NCBI GenBank assembly: GCA_013399015.1
Contig: VWZX01010418.1
Span: forward strand, 428,507 to 492,506
Length of the DNA stretch: 64,000 bases
From: Galbula dea
Lineage: Eukaryota; Chordata; Aves; Piciformes; Galbulidae
Reading direction: 5' to 3'
The translations under genes were made by a program, and so were the position numbers. This document shows, in pieces, positions 35,295 through 44,400 of the stretch (the first letter of the stretch is position 1; each line of letters begins with the position of its first letter). The notes below the pieces were generated by a model, which did no database searches, had not been told where the DNA came from, and saw only the letters and a program-made list of their open reading frames with translations.

Positions 35295-35394
35295 GTTTGT
35301 TACTTTTTGGTGATCTGAACTTCAGCTAATTTGGAAAATGTAAATGACCTGATTAATAGGGCTAGATCCTTTACAAAAGAAGATGAGAAAAATG

Positions 35395-35707
35395 AGACAA
35401 TGAGGAGGCTGAGGGGAGGCCTCATCACTCTCTTCAGGTACCTTAAAGGATATTGTAGAGAGGCAAGCGTTGGCCGCTTCTCGCTTGTGACTAGCAATAG
35501 GACTAGAGAGAATGGGTTCAAATTGTGCCAGGGCAGCTTTAGGTTAGGTATTAGGAAAAGTTGATTCACTGAAGTGGTGAAGTATTGGAATAGGTTTTCA
35601 GAAAACAAGTAGATGTGGCACTTAGGGGGATAGCAGTAGTGTAGGGCTGTCAGTTGGACTTGATGATCTTGAAGGTCCTTTCCAACCGTCAGATGTTTCT
35701 ATGTTTC
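35395..35707 (+). mobile_element. CR1 LINE fragment, sense
   Basis: ATGAGGAGGCTGAGGGGAGG then CTTGTGACTAGCAATAGGAC and GTAGGGCTGTCAGTTGGACT, ending in a decayed ATTCTATG-type tail. It is the same subfamily as 8640-9403 with internal deletions (for example around 35600). Confidence 0.9.
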
Positions 35708-35856
35708 TAGGAAAGAGTAGGTCCAACAGTATGAAATGGAAAGTAAGAATTTGTCAGCAGTGCCATTGATAATTAGTTAATGATTAAATTATTAATTAAT
35801 CATTCCAACAAAACTCCAAGATCTGGTTCAGAGATGAGCAGGAAGACTGAAGTTGT

Positions 35857-36069
35857 CACAGAATCACAGAATCATTAGGGTTGGAAAGGACCCTCAAGAT
35901 CATCCAGTCCAACCGATAGCCCTACACTACTCTTAGCCCTAAATCATCCCCTGAGGAAACACATCTATCCTCTTCTTAAAAACCTCCAGGGATGGTGACT
36001 CCACCACCTCCCTGGGCAGCCTATTCCAATATCTCACCACTCGTTCAGTAAAGAAATTCTTCCTAATAA
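35857..36069 (-). mobile_element. CR1 3' fragment, reverse
   Basis: CACAGAATCACAGAATCATT then AGGGTTGGAAAGGACCCTCA and CCTCCAGGGATGGTGACTCC. It ends at AAATTCTTCCTAATA. It forms an inverted pair with 35395-35707. Confidence 0.93.
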
Positions 36070-38087
36070 TTTTGCTAGGTAGAAAGGAAGGCAGCTGCTT
36101 TTCAGTCAGAGGATGATTTCTTGAAGGTACTGCAGCATCGTCTAACCAAGTAATGTTTAGGTCACAGGCAGTGCAGCCAGTGAGGTTTCATCTGCTCTCC
36201 CAGCATTTTTCCTTTGAAGCCTGGAAGAAAGTGTTCAAACCACGATAGGAACCTTTTAAGACTTCCTTAGAGGTAAAATCCTCTAGCACCACCTCAGAGG
36301 AACAATCATGATCATTCTGTGCTATAGCTAAGGCAGTGAACTGACTATATGCACATTAGTCACCAACACATTGTGATCAAAACATGCATAGATTATATAA
36401 TAATGAGGTAAAACTACTGAGAGAATGTAGCAGCAAGGAGATTGTCCATTAGAAATGACTGGACTTAAATCTGAATGTTTCCTCCATCTTGTAGTGATTA
36501 TCTTAAGACAGTTTCTTTCTCTAGGAAACTTTCAAAGTTTATTACAAAATAATAATTACTTTTAAAAATGACTTCTAGAATTGGCAGTGATTGGTTTTGT
36601 AGAAAAGAGCTGCTTTTTCCCCAGATGGTTTGATGTGCTTTATCATGTGTAATGGGATTAAACTGAAATTGGTGATACGAAGAGAGCAGAGGATTTAAGA
36701 GGCTTGTAAAACAAAGGGTTTATGTTTGTGTGAAAATGTTGAGACCTTTTTGCAGCAGTTGACACTCTGCCTACATTGTCTTGCAAGTTCATTAGGCAAT
36801 ATAATTCTACTAATTGTGTGATAGCAGCAGCTGCTTATTCCATTTTCTTTAGTGAAGTGGCAGAGCAAAGTACTTCTGTGCAGGCTAATTTCAGGGGGAT
36901 ATCTGCAACCGGTAAAGATACATTAGAAGTTTTCAAATGATCAGTCTCTTGAGAATGGAAACTAGAATCACCTTAGTACAGATTGCACCTGAGTAATTTA
37001 TTCCTCTTAATTAACTTATTTGCTGGGTTTGGGGATTTTTTTTTTGTCATAGCTGTCATGCTTCTTTAGCCTGAGCTAAATTGCACAGGGCCACATGAAC
37101 ATCAGAGCTCATTTGAAGTTAGCTTGGGAATCTCAAAAAGGTGCTATATGATAATCTGTAATGTTTAAGTTTCATGTTCTTCTCACTTTGAACAAAAATG
37201 TTAGAAGCAAGAGAAAAATCATAGTGATGTCTTCAATATTCTATTTGGATACTATGAATGGGGTGTTATTTGTGAGTGCCAGTTCTGAGACAGAGTGAGC
37301 TGGAGAAAAATCGGGCTGAACTTCTGGTCCTGAACCAGCAAGGAGAAAACCCCATCAAGACTAGCATGGCAGCAAAGCTTTCACTGTACAGCTAGTCTCT
37401 TTCCACAATAAAGAAGGATCATTTCTGCCTCTTGGGCTGGTGAATTCAGTTTTCTGTATCCCTAGCTCTTGCTTCTGCTGTCTGATCTTTGTAGATGTGT
37501 TTCAGCCTGATGGAGAGAGACCTCACTGCTTCTTAACCTTCAGTGACATTCATGGACTTTTCTCCCTGAGCCCTAGGCAGCAGGTGAATATTAAAGTCCC
37601 TTTCTGGTAATGCCACCCAAAACTAGGGGCCCATGTACTGTTTTAGCTTGTGCCTGACTTTAAGGAAAGGATTGCTTTTTCTTTTCCCCACACTTTAACC
37701 ATTGCCATTGTGTTCAGGTGACAGCAGGTCTGAAAGAGCTTATGAGATTCTCCTTGTTCCTATGAACAATAAGAAATTACATTTAGAAGTATAGTAGAAT
37801 GAAACCTTAAATTGGATTGACTTCTGAGTCACTCTGTCACTTCCAGCATGTGCCTGTTCATCTCCAAGTCCTGAATGCAACATCTATAATGTGATAGCAA
37901 AGTCTCCTCATGGATACTGAAGAAAGCTGAAGCTCAGACACTTTTCATCCTACCATGGTACTGGAAATGAAATTCATCTGACAACAGGTTATTTCTAAGT
38001 CTATGAATGTATATGGGGAAAACCCAAATACATGTATTTTATTCTCTATCCAGCATGAAGACAATTTTGTATTTTAAATGCTAAAGA

Positions 38088-38093
38088 AATAAA
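38088..38093 (+). terminator. candidate distal poly(A) signal AATAAA
   Basis: AATAAA followed within 40 nt by T/G-rich sequence (TATATTTTGTCC). If used by LPCAT1 the 3' UTR would be about 8 kb and would contain CR1 and SINE-like inserts, so use is uncertain. Confidence 0.25.
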
Positions 38094-39873
38094 CTTGTAA
38101 AGACCTTGTATACCCTATGTATATATTTTGTCCTATGTTTTCTTTTACAGTGAAGTTCAAGCAAAATATTTCTTGTATTTCATAAGGGAGGTTTCAGTTA
38201 GCAGATTCTGTATTTTCCAGACTACAAAAGCAGTTTGTAAGTAAACATCTAAAAAATAAATTGTATTTTTAAGTATGTGGGTTAGAACTCCTTAAATTAA
38301 ACATCTCTCCTTAGCAGTTGTATATGCTTGGACAAAAAGCAAAACCATTGCAGCTCCTTGTCTATATGGCTGTTTGTGTTTGGTGATTTGTTTATATTGC
38401 TTTCTCCAATGCTCTGAGGGTATTAGATGCTCCATGGAAAAAAGTAACATTAGAAACAGAAGTCAGAAGTAAACTTCCTTCAAAGTGCTAGATTTTGTTT
38501 CCAGTGGGGAGGACCAAGACCAAACATTTGCTAACCTCCTTATGTACTATACAACTTCAATGCTGCAGTGTTGTGCTGAAAGTATTTGGCATCTGCTCAA
38601 TGGGACCACTTTTCTAAACTTTTTTTGTAATTCCCAGCATCTCTCCAGGTGTGCAAAGACATTTCTAATCTGATCATAGGTACTAGTTCATCTTTTTGGA
38701 AGAATAAAATTGAGCTGTCAACAAACTGAGAAAGAATTAATTTTTTTAAATGGGTTTGATCTCCCAAATTATTGTTAAACTTGCTTTGAGGATATCATGT
38801 ATATATTTTAGACAAAAATACTGCTATGTTTTTGAACACACTTGAGAATTTAAATGCAAAAGCAAGAAAGTTAACCTTTTAAATGATCCAATTTTGGAAT
38901 TTGCTTTTACTGCTACTAAATCCAAGTTAGGCACTGCCATGAAGAGGATGCTTTTAGTTGAAAACCTGTGATGAGAGAGCAGGAAGCTATTTTGTAGGAG
39001 CTCACTTTCAAGGTATTACCTTCTTGTTCCATCGGTGGTACAACTTCTGACTTCAAGGCTGCTGAAGCAGATCTGGTGTGTTTAAAGATGCATATTGGCT
39101 GCAAGCTTTTTGTTATAATAATAGCCCTTGGATATGCAGTGTAAATCTGTAACAATATATAGTGCTACTGGATAATCTGAATGCATATTTTCTGCTGTAA
39201 ATTTCCCTCCTGTGGTTTGTGTACATAGACTGTTACCTTTGCACTGAACTGGCTATATACTTTGTAACTGAAAAGCAAGAACAAGCACTGTACTGAAGGT
39301 GAATAGCTCTTGTGTTTCCAATGGTGGGAATACTTTTGCAGAATGAAAAGTCTAGCTTCAGTGCAACAAATTTTGAGTTTTTTATATTTTTTATTAACAT
39401 GCATGGAAGAGTAAGGATAATATTTTTTAAAAATGAACTTGGTTTTGTACATTTTTCAATGTTTAAAAACGATATGATTTACCATTACCTCTGAATACCA
39501 GTGATCAGTCAGTTCTTAAAAGGAAATACCTCAATCTGAGCATTCTTTTCTTGTTAATTGTCTGATAGGTTAAAATGGATGATAGCATGTGAGCCAAATG
39601 ATGTAGACACTTAAACTATGTTCTGTAAGTCATATGATGATTTACTAAAAGGGAACTAAATGATACACTACAAGTGTGGATGTGCAGTATACAATCATGG
39701 CTCATTCTGCCCAACTGGACATTTTCCTTATGAATGGCTTGTAAATTGAATTTTCAGCGTGAAGCCAAATTAAAAATTCAACAAAACAAAATGTTTTCCT
39801 CTGGATTTTTTTTGCTATTGAAGCCTTTTCTAAACCAGGTTTACAGTAAGGGGAAGGATAGAAATTGTAACTG

Positions 39874-39879
39874 AATAAA
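39874..39879 (+). terminator. candidate distal poly(A) signal AATAAA with GT-rich downstream element
   Basis: AATAAAGC followed about 25 nt later by GTGTGCTTTGTTGATGTATG, a good cleavage-stimulation context. It is 1.2 kb upstream of the CLPTM1L promoter and may end a long LPCAT1 3' UTR, or be a relic of another transcript. Motif evidence only. Confidence 0.3.
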
Positions 39880-40568
39880 GCTGAGTCCATATATGTTTAG
39901 GTGTGCTTTGTTGATGTATGTTCTCAGTGGCAGTATGAGAACAGTGTTTCTCTGACAACTGGGAGCATGAAACGCAAGATTTAAAGAGTTTTTGCTTGAG
40001 TTTGAGGAGTTTGGGTTTGGCAGGGATGGGGGGTTTTTTTGGGGGGGAGAGTAGTTTTTGGCTTGGTTATATAGGTGTTTTGTTTTGTTTCCTCTAGGGG
40101 ATGACAGGGATATTGACTCCAGTTTTATTTTCTGTGCAAGAATACTGAAAGATCAGAAAAGATTTTCTCCAGAAGTCTGGAGAACAAGTCTGTCTAATTA
40201 GTCTGAAGTAGCTCTGGCTACTTTTATCCTGGAAACAGACAAGAAGTGATCTAACACTCCAGATACCTACCTACATGAGAAATTCCTAACAAAGGGTGGA
40301 GAAGGGCATAATGATGTCCAGTGAATGTAAGCTGAATCATTAACATTTTTAAGAACACGAGTGAAATAACTGGGGAAGTTTCCTGGAGAAGTTACATAGA
40401 TTCATCATGATATGAAAATTTCAACTTGTTAATGTTTTTCTTAATGTTAGTTTCTAATTTGAAGTTATGGGGTGGATGCAAATTTTGGGTTCTCTTTGTT
40501 GGCCCAAGTCAGGTTAGTCATGTAGTGGTTTGGGTGGAAAGAATAAGCATCGGTAAGTGGCAGCAAAC

Positions 40569-40806
40569 ACTGGCTGGAGATTAGAAGAAATTTCTTTACC
40601 CAAAGGGTGGTGAGGCACTGGAACAGGTTGCCCAGAGAGGTTGTGGAGGCCCCATCCCTGGCAGTGTTTAAGGCCAGGCTGGATGTGGCCCTGGATGACC
40701 TGGTCTAGTGCATGTGGCGTCCCTGCCCATGGCAGGGGGGTTGGAACTAGATGGATCTTTAAGGTTCCTTCCAACCTCAGCCATTCTATGAGTCTATGAT
40801 TCTATT
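40569..40806 (+). mobile_element. CR1 3' fragment, sense
   Basis: GGCTGGAGATTAGAAGAAAT then GGTGAGGCACTGGAACAGGT and CCATGGCAGGGGGGTTGGAA, ending ATTCTATGAGTCTATGATTC. It lies 300 bp upstream of the CLPTM1L CpG island. Confidence 0.93.
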
Positions 40807-41079
40807 TCTTATTTCAGTTAAGTCTTACTAGTTATGCAGCAGTGTGGCAGGCTTTCTTATGAAGAAAAGGTTTAAAACCTGAACCTTTTTTTATTAAATA
40901 TATTTTCCTTTTTCTTCTATTCTACAATGAAAATAATTTATTTGCTCTATACTTATAGAAGTAGATTACGCCAGAAAATGTTTTAACTAATGCCAGAGGA
41001 CACTATCAGAGTGTGGTACACTTCCACAAATACATACTCATTACAAAATAGAATATATCCCACAGCGGGAGCGAACCAG

Positions 41080-41261
41080 GGACGCCGTGACACCCCCATC
41101 GTGACGTCAGGCCCTCCGTGGGGCGGTGCTTTCTCAGCCGCCTCGGAAGTGACGAACGACTCGGGGCGGTTGCCTGCGTGGGGGATGCGCGGTCGGCGGA
41201 GGAGGAGGCGGCGGCGGCGGTCCGGTTGATCCCGAGTGGGAGTGCGGCGGGCGCCGCCGCC
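41080..41261 (+). promoter_or_regulatory. CLPTM1L: CLPTM1L TATA-less promoter / 5' UTR with CRE, ETS and GC boxes
   Basis: The GC-rich sequence directly upstream of the CLPTM1L ATG contains a perfect palindromic CRE TGACGTCA (41102-41109), GC boxes GGGCGG (41121-41126) and GGGGCGG (41163-41169), and an ETS/GABP-type CGGAAGTG (41144-41151) running into TGACG. No TATA box is evident. This is a typical housekeeping CpG-island promoter; the transcription start site is inferred, not seen. Confidence 0.75.
41185..41229 (+). other. upstream ORF: 14-codon arginine-rich peptide
   Basis: An ATG 77 nt upstream of the CLPTM1L start, in a different frame, opens MRGRRRRRRRRRSG (nine consecutive Arg codons at positions 4-12) and stops at TGA 41227-41229, 32 nt before the main ATG. 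If inside the mRNA leader it could act as a regulatory uORF. Its inclusion depends on the unknown transcription start, and the CGG/AGG run may simply be GC-rich leader sequence. Confidence 0.5.
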
Positions 41262-41438
41262 ATGCTGAGCCGCAGCTCGTTCACCAGCCTGGTGGTGGGG
41301 GTGTTCGCCGTGTACGTGGCGCACACGTGCTGGGTGATGTACGGCATCGTCTATACGCGGCCGTGCCCGGAGGCAGCGGGGGGCGGCGGTGCGGCGGGAT
41401 GCGTCTGGCCCTACCTGGCGCGGAGGCCCAAGCTGCAG
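41262..41438 (+). CDS. CLPTM1L: CLPTM1L exon 1 (coding part)
   Basis: Encodes 59 residues from MLSRSSFTSLVVGVFAVYVA through HTCWVMYGIVYTRPCP to WPYLARRPKLQ, donor GTGAGC. The segment after CP is a Gly/Ala-rich EAAGGGGAAGC that looks expanded relative to the short mammalian SGDANC-type stretch, in keeping with the GC-rich context. Confidence 0.96.
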
Positions 41439-44400
41439 GTGAGCAGGGGGCGGTGGCTCGCTGCGGAAAGGGGCGAGCATCTGCGAAGGCCCCGGCCGCG
41501 GCAGTGCCGGGAGTAGCCCCTGTGCCCGCGGAGGCGGCCGTACACCGTTGCGGCCCTTGAGCCATCAGCTAATCGTCCGCGCAATGGGCTCCGGTACCTC
41601 GTGGGCTCCAGTCCCGGCCTGCAGGCAGCAGCGGTGCCTGCCTCCTCCCAGGCCTGCCTCCTCCGTTTATCGCGCTGATTTTGCTGACAGCCGCGGTCAC
41701 GCGTGGCCTGCCCACCGTCCGTGCGCCAGCTGATTGCAGTTGTCTCCCCTGTAGTGCTACTGGAGGTAGCAGAGAAGAGGGAGTGTACGGCCCGCGCTCT
41801 CTGCAGGCTGCTCCCCAGCCCTGTGGGCAGCGGGCCAGGCTGAAGCACGGGCAGGATGAAAGTGTTTTATTTTTGGTTTTCATTGATCCGTTGGCACATA
41901 CCTTGACTAAAGCAGCCTTACTGAAGGAATGGCTCAGCTAACTTAGAAATCTTTGACTTTGAATAGAGGTCATTTTATAACAGAATCATAGAATGGCTCA
42001 GGTTGGAAGGGACCTTAAAGATCATCTCGTTCCAATCCCCACCCTGCCATGGGCAGGGTTGCCAATTGCTAGACCAGGTCGCCCAGGGCCACATCCAGCC
42101 TGGCCTTGAACACCGCCAAGGATGGGGCCTCCACAACCTCTCTGGGCAACCTGTTCCAGTGTCTAACCACCCTCCTGGTAAAGAAATTCCTCCGAATCTC
42201 TAATCTAAATTTCCCCTCTTGTAGCTTGTAGCCATTTCCCCTTGTCTTATCACAGTTTGAGAATCTAAAAAGTCTCTCCCCTTCTATCCTATAATCCCCC
42301 TTTAGGTACTGGAAGGCAGCTATGAGATCCCCTCGAAGCCTTCTCTTTTTAAGGCTGAACAACCCCAACTGTTTCAGCCTTTCCTCGTAGGGGAGGTCCT
42401 CCAGTCCTTTAATCATCTTTGTGGCCCTCCTCTGGACTCGCTCTAACAGGTCCANNNNNNNNNNNNNNNNNNNNNNNNNNNNNNNNNNNNNNNNNNNNNN
42501 NNNNNNNNNNNNNNNNNNNNNNNNNNNNNNNNNNNNNNNNNNNNNNNNNNNNNNNNNNNNNNNNNNNNNNNNNNNNNNNNNNNNNNNNNNNNNNNNNNNN
42601 NNNNNNNNNNNNNNNNNNNNNNNNNNNNNNNNNNNNNNNNNNNNNNNNNNNNNNNNNNNNNNNNNNNNNNNNNNNNNNNNNNNNNNNNNNNNNNNNNNNN
42701 NNNNNNNNNNNNNNNNNNNNNNNNNNNNNNNNNNNNNNNNNNNNNNNNNNNNNNNNNNNNACAACATCAGTTGGACTCCCTTCATCAACCGCTGCAGTCA
42801 CTCCATCATAGAAGGCCACCAGATTGGTCAGGCACGACTTGCCCTTAGTGAATCCATGTTGACTACTCAGTATCACCTCTTTTTCTTGTAAGTGCCTTAA
42901 CATCACTTCCATTACTATTCACTCCATGACCTTCCCAGGCACAGAGGTGAGGCTCACTGGCCTGTAGTTCCCTGGGTCATCTTTTTTACCCTTTTAAAAA
43001 ATGGGGGTGATGTTATCCTTCCTCCAGTCACTTGGGACTTCACCTGACCTCCATGACTTACTGAATATGATGGAGGCTGGTCTTCCAACAATATCAGCCA
43101 ATTCCCTCAGGACTCTAGGATGGATGTTATCAGGGCCCATAGACTTATTTTGCTCAAGCTTCCACAGGTAGTGCCAAACCTGTTCCTCACATACAGTGGG
43201 AGGTCCCTCACTCTCCCAACACTTGTCTGAGGTTACCAAGTATTTAGTGGCTGTATTACAATGCGTTTCAGCCTGCAAAAGGAGGGAAGGGGTAGCTCTG
43301 TTAGGCTGCATTTTGAGTATATAGTTTTTTTGTCCCAGTGCATATGAATACTGTGTGACTGGGGAAATGAGTGAACCTGAAATACAGCTCTGTAAGCATA
43401 CTGATACATGAACTTAGCATTTCTGATGTCTCTGTTCTGTGTTTTGATTTCAGTTAAGTGTGTATACTACCACACGGTCAAACATTGGTGCTGAAAGTAA
43501 TATAGATCTGGTTTTGAATGTGGAGGATTTTGATATTGAGTCCAAATTTGAAAGGTAGGTATTCAAACTGGAGTTCTTTAATTCTGAAGTGTGTATTTTA
43601 CTTAGTAGTTACATGTATGGAAGTATGCATGAAGTAGGGTAGACTGCTGGTGATAGTTGTATTGACAGAGTAGATTTATTGTTCTTACATTCTTTGTTTT
43701 AGGGTTAAAGCTGTTTTTGCAAGCTCTACAGGCTATTCAGTTCACACTTGTTCTCATAAAGTGATAAACTGTGTTTGCCATGTAAAGGCAGGAAAGATGC
43801 TAGTTGCATTTGAGCCTTAAGAGTTGAGGACAAAGTGCTGCTGTTAATAAAACCAGTATTTTTTTAATGGAAAGTTCCTAAAATATTTAAGGAATTAAAC
43901 ATAGATGGAACTGTTCTGCTAAGTTCACCTGGCACTAAGGAACAGGCTCTTAGAGAAACTTTTCTTACACTGAAAATCATCTTTTGGTTGCAAGAAACAA
44001 AGCTTGAAAAACAGAGCTGTACTAGTAAATAGTGAATGCTCATTTCTCTCACATGGATTCTGCAAATCTTGAATGCTGTCCTGTGTTGTCTATCATAATT
44101 TTCAGATTCCACTCTAAACATTTATCTTGCTAGCTGTGCTAGATCAGTAATGTTCATATGATATGCTAAACTTATGCATTGGTCAGCTTGGATCAGCAAA
44201 CTATTTTCAGCTAGTGTAATAAAGGGTGAACTGGATAAAGATTAAAGTATCTTCAGATCAAAGGAAAACTTCAGAAATGCAAATACTCTGATACAATAAA
44301 TTGATCCCATCCAGCCATGGCTCATTAGGACACCACAAGGATGATGAAGGGAATGGAGGGGAAGTCTTATGTGGAAAGGCTGAAAGCACCTGGTCTGTTC

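Larger units (their letters stand above)
30102..41080 (+). other. LPCAT1 3' UTR plus intergenic DNA; expected SLC6A3 position
   Basis: The first part is LPCAT1 3' UTR of unknown length. No coding exons are visible; in particular nothing resembles a 12-TM SLC6 transporter, although mammals have SLC6A3 here. The region holds a tRNA-Glu/CR1 composite element, several CR1 pieces and several AATAAA signals. 38700-39900 is repeat-poor AT-rich sequence. Confidence 0.7.
41090..41860. other. CpG island over CLPTM1L promoter and exon 1
   Basis: Sharp rise in G+C and CpG density against an AT-rich background, covering the promoter, exon 1 and the start of intron 1. It is the only CpG-dense block in the window. 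Confidence 0.85.
41439..43453 (+). other. CLPTM1L intron 1
   Basis: Starts in the CpG island, then carries a reverse-strand CR1 (about 41981-43310) interrupted by the N gap. Confidence 0.85.

Noticed and set aside
30102..41080. Possible SLC6A3 pseudo-exons
   Set aside because: I found no stretch resembling SLC6 transporter motifs in any frame by eye; a sensitive search could still find decayed pieces.
41118..41261. In-frame upstream extension of CLPTM1L that would add 48 residues
   Set aside because: The first codon at 41118 is GTG, not ATG, and the only upstream ATG nearby (41185) is out of frame. Homology supports the ATG at 41262.
40983..41883. Several overlapping long ORFs on both strands around the CLPTM1L CpG island
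   Set aside because: GC-rich sequence has few stop codons; the translations are Arg/Pro/Ala-rich without family resemblance and overlap the real exon 1.
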